DNA of 64,000 nucleotides from NCBI GenBank assembly GCA_946406115.1, contig OX291545.1:27275153-27339152 (forward strand), read 5' to 3'. The position numbers and the translations under genes were made by a program. The notes beneath the pieces were generated by a model. It did no database searches and was not told where the DNA came from. It was given only the letters and a program-made list of their open reading frames with translations. This document shows, in pieces, positions 33,001-43,545 of this stretch (position 1 is the first letter of the stretch; each line of letters opens with the position of its first letter). This DNA comes from Apoda limacodes (lineage: Eukaryota; Arthropoda; Insecta; Lepidoptera; Limacodidae).

Positions 33001-34665
33001 ACAGTTGGGACAATCTAACTAAAATAGAATTTTAGAGTTTGTAGTTTGTGCACTCGCTATCTATGAAATTCTTTTCAAAGCAATAGCACTTCCCGCTATT
33101 TTTACGCGTTTTTCTCTTTTTAAGGTTTAATTGTTGCCTCTGCTAAGGCAAAAGTATTGTAGATTTTTTTTTCAGAAAAACGTCGCAAAAACTTTTTAAA
33201 AAGGTTTTTACGGCAATTTTCACGTCTAAAATTAGTGGCGCCAAAATGTTTTTCTTTTATCACGGAAAAGGGACAAACGTCTACATACAGCTTAATTTAT
33301 TTTTTGTTTTTTTTATTTAACTGGCAATACCTCTTTAAATGACCTTCTTGGATCAAATCTAATAACACATGTCATGATACAAGATAAAATGAATCATATG
33401 TCTATATTACATTATCATTTATATTTAACTCGAAGATCTTTTATAATGTAATACCCCCTTAAATAAAATTATTATGTAAAACGCGAAAATGTAAAAAACA
33501 CAAACGGAAATTTAAAATTATAATGAAAGTTAAGATTTATTTAAGATATGCAGATAAATAAAGAACGCATTTTCAACAGTATTTAGAGTTAATGGTTTAA
33601 TAGTAATAAATTGTTTAACTTAACACCTACATAGACAAGTCTATATTTATTACAAAATTAAGTTGTTTTTAAGATAGACTTTTTTAATCAAATGGACTTT
33701 CTTCGTCCATAAATAAGGATTGCGTTCCGTATACCTACGGTGCTGCATTTATATGCACATTTATAAGCGACTTGTCGCGCAACTTTATTACTATAGTCAT
33801 TGAGAAAGGAAAAAAAAAAACTTTTTCTATTTTCCATATTTTTATTATTTACCTTTTTATTATTATTTTTTTTCATTAAAAGTTTATGTTTTATTTGCTT
33901 TGCTGCAGCATCATACCTACGGAGACAATTAAATTTCTTACTACAAACACAACTTACAAACTACAAATCCACCATCTATCTTTTGCCGATTGCTTCGCCC
34001 ACATTACGTTCATCATCGTGTGATTACTATACGAGAAGTCTTAAGACCCAGCATAAAAAGTGTTCTATATTAGTATTCTCCTTCCCTACAGCAGCTTCAG
34101 CCGCTTTTGTGCCAAAATCATCAATCATGTGCGATCTCTCAGGTAAAGAATCTATTTAATGAATTCTTTATTAAAAAATCTTTTTGTCGATTAACATTTC
34201 TACAATCAACTAGCAAATGAAATTAGAACCAAGATTTATAATATTGCGTAAGTAAAGAATCTTACTTATGTAATCTATGTCATGTAAACCAGCGTCACTC
34301 TAGGTGGCGGACATTTCATTACAAGTTACAAAAGCTTACCAAAAAGGAAAGATACTTCCGTTAAAACTATTCTTCCTATTCCTGTGCCAAAAATCAGGTC
34401 ACTTCGTTGCTATGTAAATGAAGTCCTCTGTACCCTTAAATATATTTTTGTATCTTCACAGTCTCGACCAGGATAGAAAGTATCATTATGTCCTTTCTCG
34501 TTGATGTTCTAACACTGTCTTCGTGCCAAAAGGTAAAAAAAGTCGTTTAAAACGTGAGGTAAAAAAAAGGTATTATTTCGAGCCGTTATCAATTTAAAAA
34601 TGTATACAAGTCGCAAAAGATTAAAATCATCAATTGCAGAATTTTGTATTTATTCGAGGCGGGAA
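33001..34665. other. Intergenic, no gene supported
   Basis: Includes a 119-codon plus frame at 33800-34159 that is low-complexity F/L/I at the start and Ser-rich after; no domain, so not called. AT- and T-rich elsewhere. Confidence 0.45.
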
Positions 34666-34666
34666 A

Positions 34667-34726
34667 AAAAACTCAAGGCCTCTGAAACTCGAGAAATCAA
34701 TTCCGTAAGCTAGGTAACTAAAAAAA
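34667..34726. repeat. TCGAG-family fragment
   Basis: GAAACTCGAGAAATCAATTC followed by CGTAAGCTAGGTAACTAAAA, as at 18952. It joins directly to the next element. Confidence 0.55.
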
Positions 34727-35347
34727 TCGGCCAAGTGCGAGTCGGATTCGCGCACTAAGGGTTACGTACCATTATCTAATTTTTTTTTTTTTTTTAATTT
34801 TTATATTTGTGTTGATTGAATTAAAGGTTAATTGCGGTTTACGATTTATGACGTATTAAAAAAAAATACTTACTCGATCTCGTTCAAACTAATTTTCAGT
34901 GGAAGTTTGCATGGTAATGTACATCATATATATTTTTTTAGTTTTATCATTCTCTTATTTTAGAAGTTACAGGGCGGGGGGACACGTTTTACCACTTTGG
35001 AAGTGTCTCTCGCGCAAACGCGTTTAGAAAAAAATGCTATTAGAAACCTCTATATCATTTTTGAAGACCTATCCATAGACAACGCACACGTATGGGTTTA
35101 AAAAAAAAAAAAAAATTAGTTTCAGTTCTAAGTATAGGGAACCCCCAAAATTTATTGTTTTCTTATCCATTTTTTGTGTTTAAATCTTAGTGCGGTACAC
35201 AGAATACATCTACTTACCAAGTTTCAACTGTATAGTTCTTATAGTTTCGGAAAAAAGTGGCTGTGACATACGGACGGACAGACAGACAGACATGATGAAT
35301 CCATAAGGGTTCCTTTTGTTGCCTTTTGGCTACGGAACCCTAAAAAG
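34727..35347 (+). mobile_element. GGCCAAGTGCGAG / GGTTCCGTACC element, near full length
   Basis: Start TCGGCCAAGTGCGAGTCGG then GGGTTACGTACC; end ACGGACGGACAGACAGACAG, AGGGTTCCTTTTGTTGCC and GGCTACGGAACCCTAAAAA. About 620 bp, no ORF. Confidence 0.82.
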
Positions 35348-35419
35348 AAGAATTGAAAGTTAATTATGATTTGTTTAATCAAAAGACTGTGATATTATTA
35401 ACCTAATATTTTATTAGTA

Positions 35420-35900
35420 CATTGTGTATATAAGGGTGGTAAGGAAAAATTACTAACGAGAGTCTATTTCGAAACCTAATGCCGACTTCGAGTTTGTTAT
35501 TACCGTACCGCCCGTGTACATACAATGTTTTTTTATCACATTTGCAAGTAATTTAATGAAAATATAAGGTGAATAAATAAATAATCTCACCGAAACACTA
35601 ATGAAATGGCGGGAATAGAAGTAGAGAAAAAATAAAAGTAGAGAATTTATCAATTTAAAAGTTTTGGGTGAAATTAATACTTGTAATCACTCGCTTGTAG
35701 TGTGCGCGTAGTTCATATTTTGAAAAGACAGCTTTTATACATACTTGATAGAATAGACGCGTCATTACCGCCCTTGAGTCCTATGAACGTGCGTTTTGCT
35801 TTGAGAAAAGTAAAATTTACAAACAAAAATCCCGTCGGAGTAATTAAGGTCTTAGCACCCACTCTGCAGTAAGTGTGATGAAAAAAATATAAGTCATTCA
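35420..35900 (+). repeat. AAGGGTGGTAAGG repeat family, copy 2
   Basis: Starts TTGTGTATATAAGGGTGGTA and keeps, in order, ACGAGAGTC, CCGTACCGCCCGTGTACATA, ATGGCGGGAATAGAAG, GTAGAGAATTTAT, CGTAGTTCATATTTTG, GTAAAATTTACAAACAAAAA and TAATTAAGGTCTTAGC. It parallels copy 3 across nearly its whole length. Confidence 0.85.
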
Positions 35901-36247
35901 AGTTAGTAGCAGAATGTTTGTTTTGTTAAACAAGTTTTTATAGTTATCTAAATTTGTACTAGTAATTTAGTTAATTTAATTTTCTAATTATTTTTTATTT
36001 TATTAAAGACTGTGTTACATTTGGGACTAGTAGGGACTAATAATTATAAAAAGTGAAGTACTATTCTACTCTTTACTTTTTATATAGACCAGTAGAGTTT
36101 AGTTTGTGTAATTGTTTTTGATAATATTTTTTTAATTAATGAGTGAAAATTATGGTAACTAAAAATTTTCCATTAAATTTCATTGATCTCATATATCAGT
36201 CTTATTTCTAATAAAGAAAATAACATCGTGTTTTAGTAAATATTTAC
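35901..36247. other. Intergenic, nothing recognised
   Basis: AT-rich, no gene. Confidence 0.5.
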
Positions 36248-36316
36248 TCGAGAAATCCTGGTCGAAAATTTTCGAGCCTCAAGAAATAAAAAAGGTCGAG
36301 AAACCAGAATCCCTAG
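36248..36316 (+). repeat. TCGAG-family element
   Basis: CTCGAGAAATCCTGGTCGAA, TTTTCGAGCCTCAAG, GGTCGAGAAACCAGAATCCC. Diverged copy of the elements at 39525 and 40830. Confidence 0.55.
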
Positions 36317-36589
36317 TCTTGGTATTGTGAGCAGTGGTGATTGCCTCTGATACAGAGTATTACAGTGTATCTGGAATAATGTAATGTGTGTTTTTGTACA
36401 TACAGTGTATTCGAACTAAGATAATTAGTATTTCTTACACGTCCGATTATTTAAACCAATACAACAAAGAAATGTACATGGCCTTATAAGTCAAACAATT
36501 AAATATCAATAAACTTGAAAGATCCTTAAACGTTACTTCATTAAGGCAGGCAAAGAAAAATTATCAAATTTTTATTTTCAACAAAGAAG

Positions 36590-36830
36590 GCCATTAATCA
36601 TATCTTTATTGCACGTCAAGAGTCGAAAAATATGGCGGCTCTACGGCAGCTCTGACCATTTATCAAAAAGAAACAGTACAAACCGTTCATTAATTACGTA
36701 ATCGAACTTAATTAAATTGTAATTCAATAAGAAATTCAATTATAAGGAAAAACAGACGAGTCGAAGCAACGTGGGCACGAAAAGCGTGGGCTACACAGAT
36801 TAAATTCGATTACCTAACTATTAATACAAA
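36590..36830. promoter_or_regulatory. Candidate regulatory stretch rich in TAATTA
   Basis: No repeat signature. TAATTA at 36691, TTAATTAA at 36708, GTAATTCAAT at 36719 and TTCAATTATAA lie within 65 bases, alongside more GC-rich, non-repetitive text (GGCGGCTCTACGGCAGC, CGAAGCAACGTGGGCACG). Paired-type homeodomain proteins bind such sites, but function is unproven. Confidence 0.3.
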
Positions 36831-37135
36831 AAATTTAATTATAAAATAAAGTATTACAGTGTCTATAGTATTTATTATTAATGATTTGGCAATTGTTATT
36901 TAAAAATAAAGTCATGACTTGTTTTAAGGATAATTGAAGTAAGCCACCCAACGTGATGTAGCTAGCTTGGTTTGTTACGCTGCTTTATATTTTTTAGGGC
37001 TCAGAAGCCAAATGGTGAAATCGTAACTCTATTAGTTTTCTCATGTCTGTCCGTATGTCAAGCCTTATAATTTTGCTGTCTTATGACATTTTATAACTTA
37101 TGTGAACAAACTTTTGTAATGAAATTAATAAAAAA

Positions 37136-37388
37136 AACTGGCCAAGTGCGAGCCGGACTCGCGCACCGAGGGTTCCACCGTTTACATAATCTACAAACAA
37201 AAACAAAAAATGTGCCGCTAAGCGGTCAACTATCCAATTACTGACCTAGAAAGACGTTACTTGTCTTTGGATACCGTTTCCAATAAATAAATATGTGACT
37301 GTTTCGCTAAATAATAACTAGATGGCGCTGTAACGGTAATTTAAAATGGTAAATGGCTCCTGCTCGTTTTACACTTGACCGGTTTTTA
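37136..37388 (+). mobile_element. Short GGCCAAGTGCGAG element with inverted end
   Basis: Starts CTGGCCAAGTGCGAGCCGG with GGGTTCCACC and ends GCTCGTTTTACACTTGACCG, its imperfect reverse complement. Contains TAACTAGATGGCGCTGTAAC. No 5S-like module seen. Confidence 0.7.
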
Positions 37389-37799
37389 TTATTTGTAGTT
37401 ATACTTGAGAGCTTACACACACTATGATCACTGCAAGATTATATGCGTTACTGTTTTTTACGATAGAGCAACTAGATTATTAGTTTGTACCATGTACTGC
37501 TAAGCGCCGCACCTGAATTCGAACGTTAATATTGTTATTAATTTAGTAAGTGTTAGTATTCAGAATGTAATTTTTCTGTAATGTTACATGGTTCATAAAC
37601 TTATATATAATACCTGTTTTATACAAGTACCAACTTTATCTAAGTACCTACCTTTTGATGGAATTTTTACGATTTTTTTACTTATCCGACTACTTTTTTA
37701 AGTTGGTCGACTAAACTCATTAAATTGCAAAGCCAACTCACCTATGATAGTTTTCCTTTTAATTTCATCATATATGCTTTTCCCATGTTTTTTTCAGTC

Positions 37800-38102
37800 T
37801 CCTAAAAACAACCATTTAGCTGGCAGTGCGGGGGTACACTGGGCTTTAACAAAAATAGTCTTGGCACACCCTAAATATTTCTAAACGAACTATCCATCGA
37901 CACCCCACATTATGGGCTAGACAAGAAAAAAAAACTTCATCCCCACTTTACGTGTAGGAGAGGTACCCAAAAATTTTTTTTTCCAAATGTTATTTTACCA
38001 CTTTGTCGGCCTAATTAATATGTCATCATCCAAATTACAGCTTTCTAGTACTAATGATCTTGAGCTAAGGCTTTCTTGATGACTACGGAACCCTAAAAAT
38101 TA
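37800..38102 (+). mobile_element. GGTTCCGTACC-family fragment
   Basis: The right end GACTACGGAACCCTAAAAA is diagnostic; the left (GCGGGGGTACACTGGGC and after) is weaker. Confidence 0.5.
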
Positions 38103-38515
38103 AGGGTAGCTCTCAATACATTGAACTAAGGAATAATTTTTTTTCGCGCACCTCACTGTGTAGGTGAATTGAATATGACAAAGACCTTAGGGTGTGAAAC
38201 TGGTCAGTTCTTCAAAATTGCATATCATGTTTATAAGTAACCTTTTCTCTACGATATTTTGCGAGTTATTTATTGACTTCCTCGCCTCAGCCGTTATACG
38301 CCCCACATTTTTTATACGCAAGGCACAATCCTCTCCTTGGAGAAGGAGGCTTAGGCTATGGTTCACCACGCTAGCCTTGTGCGTGTCGGCGGAGGTTGTA
38401 GAGCTAGTATATAGATTCAAGAGTTTTCAACACTCGGCTCAACTACTGCCGTCATATGACATCAGCCAGCACCGACAGTTTGATGTGACCTCCGAAACAG
38501 AAAAACAGAACGAAA
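38103..38515. other. Intergenic, no gene supported
   Basis: A 115-codon plus frame (38194-38541) was considered and not accepted; its C-terminal end overlaps the 5S-like element. Confidence 0.45.
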
Positions 38516-38572
38516 CAACTAGTCACCCATCTAGGTACTAACCACACCCAACGTTGCTTAACTTCGCATGCC
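38516..38572 (-). ncRNA. 5S-rRNA-like fragment, minus strand
   Basis: Read on the minus strand: CATGCGAAGTTAAGCAACGT, TGGGTGTGGTTAGTACCTAG, ATGGGTGACTAGTTG. This is the closest of the three in the window to animal 5S rRNA, covering box A through the TACCTAGATGGGTGAC block. Too short to be a working 5S gene (about 57 of 120 bases). Confidence 0.75.
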
Positions 38573-39060
38573 GTTTTCAAAACACAAATGTAATTGCGCT
38601 TCCTAATTTTATGGTATTAATTAAGAAAAATAACAAAAAATAACAACAACGTAAAATCTTAGGTAACACTTTCATACAGAAAATTTGTGTTGTAGATCAG
38701 GTTAAATTATGTGGGAAACAAAAGGTTCCTAATGGAAAATAAATACATATGTGTTAATAATTTACTTCTAATCGAATTTTTATCCCGTATTATTCATCAG
38801 AGCCCCGGATCCGCCCACTGGTTGCTCGTAAGGATAGGGTGCAAGCGATAAGCTTTTAGCACAAATGGAAAGCGTCTTATTAGATCCAAAAGGAGAATGG
38901 CCAAGCAAGTCCAATATAGGACCTTAAAAATCGGTAAAAATAAAAATACTGCTGTACATTTTCTATCAAACTATTCATAATTTTAGTCAATTGATTGTTT
39001 ACATATTATTTTTGTATTTCATGAGTTATTTCTATCCAATAAACATTAACCTATAACAAT
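38573..39060. other. Intergenic, nothing recognised
   Basis: No gene or repeat seen. Confidence 0.5.
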
Positions 39061-39119
39061 ATCTTAATATAATAATGCCCTTAATATATGATAAATGAAA
39101 CAATCATTTTGATTATAGA

Positions 39120-39340
39120 ATAAACTTAATAAAATAAACCTCCTCCATGGTACATTCACGTGATCCTTTTGGCTTACGTATCTAGCCACTATCGGACACC
39201 CTTTTAAAATCATCTTACCATCGAGTTGGAGGCGTGACGCGCTTTGTCTTTCTGTACGCGGTCTCCACTCTAGGACACGGCTACTCCAATGGCCATCGGT
39301 CCTTCGATAGACGTGACTAACCCACTGCCGCAATAACTTG
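39120..39340 (-). pseudogene. RTE-type LINE C-terminal remnant
   Basis: The minus frame ending near 39333 reads SHVYRRTDGHWSSRVLEWRP then RTERQSASRLQLDG, which corresponds to the KWAGHIARRTDGRW / VLEWRPRTG region near the end of RTE-type LINE polyproteins in insects. The usual RPPTRW motif is degraded and no reverse transcriptase core is present. Confidence 0.7.
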
Positions 39341-39524
39341 CTGATTTTACGAGCTATTGTCTTACACTAACTTTAGTTCTGTTCCTGATGTCCCCTGTTC
39401 GGATTCGATCCTTTAGAGACACTCTAAGCATAACTCCATTGCGTGCTGTGCTACTTCGAACTTGTGGACTCACCCCGCTGTAAATGTCCATATAAGTTTC
39501 AGCAGAAAGTAGGTACCTATTAGG

Positions 39525-39626
39525 GTTTCTGCTCGAGAATTCTCGAACTCGAGAAGACTCGAGAAATCCGCCTTGTTTTGAGACGAGAAAAAAAATTCCG
39601 TGCCTCGAGAATTCTCGAGGCACTAA
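39525..39626 (-). repeat. TCGAG-rich palindromic element
   Basis: GGGTTTCTGCTCGAGAATTC, ACTCGAGAAGACTCGAGAAA, then GTGCCTCGAGAATTCTCGAG. Repeated TCGAG with AATTC between gives many self-complementary 10-16 bp stretches. A second copy in the other orientation is at 40830-40925. Confidence 0.7.
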
Positions 39627-39702
39627 TTCAAAGTATTTGAGGTAGCTTTTTCCGCGTAAAATTGTCCGCGCTCACTGCGACTACTGCGAGCAAGTTGTTT
39701 CA

Positions 39703-39704
<2 letters not shown>

Positions 39705-39764
<60 letters not shown>
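39705..39764. repeat. (CA)30 microsatellite
   Basis: Sixty uninterrupted bases of CA, followed by a short CATATACATACACACA degenerate tail. Confidence 0.97.
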
Positions 39765-39770
<6 letters not shown>

Positions 39771-39784
39771 TACACACACAAACA

Positions 39785-40310
39785 CGCTTAGGATTTTTAA
39801 CTAATGATCTCAATCAGTGCTAAAGTTATTAAAATAATTTTGAACAACTGATATTGAATTTGTTATAGACAGAGTCAAATTCAGACTCTTAGTGATGTTT
39901 TGATATCAATCAAAGATAAAACTGCGAAATACTAAAGATTGATTAAAGAATTACCGTAAGTTACTTACTACTGTTACCTTCTACAAATTAGTAGAGCCTA
40001 ATCATTTTCTTCAGAAAGTTTTTCTGGTTATTTCTAGAAGATTACTTATCATATGTAGATGCAAATTTTAAATAGAAACTCTTAGGGTTGATGTGGTACC
40101 GTACCACTCTTAGTTATCTGTTTCAATTAGTTATTCAATTCAATTTATTATTTTGATGTTTCTGTAAGAAGATTTTTATATTTGATCTCAATGATCTCAA
40201 AGTTAGAGCTAATAAATACCTATATTATATTATTATTTAGATTATTAGTAGAGCAATTTTTTGTTTCTAGATGATTAAGACGCACGCAGATTTTTAGTGC
40301 CCCTTATTCT
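39785..40310. other. Intergenic, nothing recognised
   Basis: AT-rich; the word TGATCTCAA recurs a few times. No gene. Confidence 0.5.
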
Positions 40311-40316
40311 TAAAAG

Positions 40317-40680
40317 TAATAAGAGAATAAAATTCGCGCCGCCTCACAACATGCTTTACACAAACTAATTTCCCACTTATCTTTCAGACTTATAAATCAA
40401 ACACCATAAAATTTTGAAGACGTTGTGCAGGTTTAAATATGTATGCAGTGTGCCAGTTTTCTAATAAATTATAAAGTTTAAAAGCTATGCAGGATTTAAG
40501 TTTTTTCACACAAATGACCTCGAATTAAATTAAAAGTAAATAATAACTTTTTTTAGGATTCTGGGAAACCATAAACACAGATATTCGGCTTGAGATCATG
40601 CCTACAAAATTTGACAGTATTTGATCAGTACATGTCCAAAACAAGTAGGAAAATCGTTTGTATGAAACACTTTGTATTTA
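40317..40680. mobile_element. Element with long imperfect inverted repeats
   Basis: The left side GAATAAAATTCGCGCCGCCT, TTACACAAACTAATTTCCCA pairs with the right side AAGTAGGAAAATCGTTTGTA; CACCATAAAATTTTGAAGAC pairs with TGCCTACAAAATTTGACAG-type text imperfectly. The family also occurs at 20160-20310. Confidence 0.6.
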
Positions 40681-40828
40681 TCCTCTTAAGACTTGTTTAT
40701 TATGTGTTTGAAGATTTTTATGTTCTGTTTCTTATAAGTAAGTGCAGTAGGGGGTTGTAAAAATATGTTCCTTGCGTGATTATTTTGAGATTTTTTTTTC
40801 AAATTTTATAACCAATCATAAGTCTTCT

Positions 40829-40926
40829 TTGAAAGACTCGAGACTCGAGAAGACTCGAGAAATTTGTCTCGAGAATTCCCGTGCCTCGAAAACGAAAATA
40901 GTTCGAGAAATCAGAAACCCTAGTAC
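40829..40926 (+). repeat. TCGAG-rich palindromic element, second copy
   Basis: AGACTCGAGACTCGAGAAGA, CTCGAGAAATTTGTCTCGAG, AATTCCCGTGCCTCG and TTCGAGAAATCAGAAACCCT in the order opposite to 39525-39626. Confidence 0.7.
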
Positions 40927-41310
40927 CTATATAGTAAATCATAAATCTAATAAGTCTTTTTCGATTAATCAAGCAAATGAAATATCTTATTTGGTATTTT
41001 TTACTTAGAAGTTCAATGATAACTTTTTTAACTATATGACACTCATAGTAAAAAACTTTAAACATTCTACTTTAAGTATCATTACACTTTTAGCTGAGTT
41101 GCAAATTACGCAATTACTAAGAACAGCAAATGACAAGAAAAAACTTAAGCTAGATGGTGAGTTATTGCTTGCATCTTTTGTAATCCTTAGCCCTATATGT
41201 ACATCACAGACTATATAGAGCTAATGAAAATATTAACTAACCAATTTCCCCAGGCCCTTATAAGATAGACCTCAAATACACAAATTTTTTCTCGCATATT
41301 ATTTGAAAAA
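40927..41310. other. Intergenic, no gene supported
   Basis: Short overlapping frames only. Confidence 0.5.
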
Positions 41311-41312
41311 AC

Positions 41313-42059
41313 ACCGGCCAAGTGCGAGTCTGGCTCGCGCACCGAGGTTTCCGTACAAACTTATTATATGGATATAGTTATTCCATCATGAGATCAAGTC
41401 TCACAGGTTTATAATCAGTTTTTGGATTTTTTCCTATACTTGTGATGTAAAATCTTGCTTCTTGCCAAATTCCATGATTCTAGGTCAACGGGAAGTACCG
41501 TATAGGATTTGATTTATTTGTGTCAGAATATGCGACAGAAATTACCGGATTTTGGGCATATTTTTTGCTGTATTAACTTAGAAGCTTGATTTATTACAAC
41601 TTTAAGTGACTTTAGACTTTAGTATTTGATATTAATTTCAACCTGATGATACCTCCACGCGGTCTTGAAGGGTTTTGATACAGATTTTTTTTTTAATGTA
41701 TAAATACTATAACTACAAAGTAATAAATTTTGGATTTTTTCCTATAGCTGTGATGCAAGACCTTGCTTCGTGTCAAATTTCATGATTTTAAGTCAACGAG
41801 AGTACCCCATAGGTTTTGATTTATTTGTGAATGCCAAAATGTACGTTAAAAAATGGCCGTATTTTTTCTTGCGTTGATTTACAAGCTTCTTTTTTAAACA
41901 GCTTCAATGGACCGTAAACCTTAGTATTTGATATTAATTTCAACTTGATACCTTAATGCGTACCTGAACAAAAGGATCTTGACAGACAGACAGACAGAAG
42001 GACAACAAAGTGATCCTATAAGAGTTCCTTTTTTCTTTTTGTGGTACGGAACCCTAAAA
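41313..42059 (+). mobile_element. GGCCAAGTGCGAG element with an internal tandem duplication
   Basis: Start CACCGGCCAAGTGCGAGTC, end GACAGACAGACAGACAGAAG with GTGGTACGGAACCCTAAAAA. Internally, about 41420-41655 and 41725-41955 repeat each other (TTTGGATTTTTTCCTATA, CTTGCTTC-TG-CAAATT, ATTTGATTTATTTGTG, TAGTATTTGATATTAATTTC). Confidence 0.82.
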
Positions 42060-42125
42060 ATAACTATAGTTTATAATACCTAACAACAACACAACATTTA
42101 ATTAATTTATCAAATTGTATAAAGT

Positions 42126-42241
42126 GCAACAAACTTTTCTGACCCAGTGATGGCCGCTAGTAGTCGTGTAAGTTCACACCATTTAATATGGCGACTGTAG
42201 TTTTGATTTTTGACCACCGGGTTAGAAAAGTTTGTTGCAAC
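42126..42241. mobile_element. Short MITE-like inverted repeat
   Basis: GCAACAAACTTTTCTGACCC at the left pairs with GGGTTAGAAAAGTTTGTTGC at the right (one mismatch in 20), spanning 116 bases. It lies directly before the next repeat. Confidence 0.75.
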
Positions 42242-42261
42242 GTACGAAATATTAAATCGCC

Positions 42262-42800
42262 TTCTTCATACATTGTGTATTAAGGGTGGTAAGGAGAAAG
42301 TTACAAACGAGAGGCTATTAAAAAGCCTAAGGCTGGCTTTAATGACTCGAGTTTGTAATTTCTGTACCGCCTATGTTACACATAATGTTTTTCATCCCAT
42401 TTGCGAATAAATATATGAAAATGTAAAGTGAAAAATAAATCAACACACCAAAGCACAATTCAAATGGCGGGAACAAAAGTATAGAAAACAACGCCACTCG
42501 CAGTGTCTAGAGAATTTATGAATTAAAAAGTTTCGACTGAAGTCAAAAAATTTTAATTGCTCGCTTGGTGCGTAGTTCATATCTTGAATCACAGATGGCC
42601 CTTTTATACATGAATAGACAAAATACGTAGGTATAGACCGCGCGGCGCACAATACCTACAGGCTTCATATTATTTGGTTTCCGCCTTATGAGTTTTATGA
42701 ACGGCCGCTTTTAACGTAAGCAAAGTAAAATTTACAAAGAAATTGCCCATGGAAGTAATAATTAAGGTCTTAGCTCCCTCTTTGCCTGCACGTAATGACA
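42262..42800 (+). repeat. AAGGGTGGTAAGG repeat family, copy 3
   Basis: Longest copy. ATTGTGTATTAAGGGTGGTA, CGAGAGGCTATTAAAAAGCC, TTACACATAATGTTTTTCAT, CAAATGGCGGGAACAAAAGT, TCTAGAGAATTTATGAATTA, GCGTAGTTCATATCTTG, TAAGGTCTTAGCTCCC. The right end is near 42800 and the left immediately follows the small inverted repeat. Confidence 0.85.
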
Positions 42801-43270
42801 CTGTTCACGAGTAAGCACTGTTTCTTTTACTATAATTCTTGAAGAATCTTTAGGACCACATGAAGTAAGTCTGGATTGGGCAGGTGGAAGTTAGTTATCA
42901 AATAAATAAAAAGGTAAAAATTAACAAATAATTAAATCGTATTTGACATTAAAATTACCAAGTAGAATTTAATACTGACATCGCGTTCATATCTTTTACA
43001 GCAACTGCAAATCGGTTACCGTTCAATCTATGGCTGAGGCTGAACAATCTACAAAGAAAAAAATAACGGTTAAGTTAACGAAGTTGAACTCAGCTGTCTC
43101 AGGAAGACTATTCAATTTCTTCTCCTTCAGATTTCTCTTTTATTTTACTTCCATATTTTTGTTGCATTTTTTGTTCTAGTAATAATAAAAAGTGTGTAAC
43201 ATTTGGGTGAGGGTATAAGTATATTTCAAACAATCCTTTGAACCCAATTATACGCAATCCGTGCTTACGT
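42801..43270. other. Intergenic, no gene supported
   Basis: An 83-codon minus frame overlaps the next repeat and has no signature. Confidence 0.45.
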
Positions 43271-43273
43271 TTT

Positions 43274-43545
43274 AAGGGTTCCGTACCTTCATGTAGCTTA
43301 AAATTTGCAGTGATTATAGTGTGAGCTCTAAAGTATAACAAATAATAAAAACCGGCCAAATTACCGTATCTCGCACCATTTATTTGGTGGTAACAATATC
43401 CAAGTTAAGCAACGTCGGGCTTAGTCAGTTATTGGATGGGTAGCCGCTTAGTGGCCCACTTTTTGTTTTTGTCTGTGTACGTAAATTTGGTAAATGGTGG
43501 AACGTAACTCACGAGTGCGAGTCCGACTCGCACTTGACCAACTTT
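43274..43545 (+). mobile_element. GGCCAAGTGCGAG element carrying a 5S-rRNA-like module
   Basis: GGGTTCCGTACCTTCATGTA and the AGTGTGAGCTCTAAAG-type text lead to AAAACCGGCCAAATTACCG; the end is GTGCGAGTCCGACTCGCACT followed by TGACC. The 5S-like module sits between, as at 18228-18470. Confidence 0.75.
43401..43460 (+). ncRNA. 5S-rRNA-like fragment
   Basis: CAAGTTAAGCAACGTCGGGC is an exact-looking 5S box A region; then TTAGTCAGTTATTGGATGGG and TAGCCGCTTAGTGGCCCAC correspond to the following half of 5S rRNA with changes. Part of the surrounding repeat, not a functional gene. Confidence 0.75.

Noticed and set aside
33800..34159. 119-codon plus-strand frame
   Set aside because: It begins with low-complexity Phe/Leu/Ile from a T-rich tract, shows no domain and has no supporting splice sites or conservation that I can see.
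38194..38541. 115-codon plus-strand frame
   Set aside because: It runs into the 5S-like repeat and has no recognisable motif; codon content looks random.
39705..39764. CRISPR-like or regulatory array
   Set aside because: It is a plain CA microsatellite with no spacers.
43401..43460. Functional 5S rRNA gene
   Set aside because: Only about half of the 120-base RNA is present and it sits inside a repeat.
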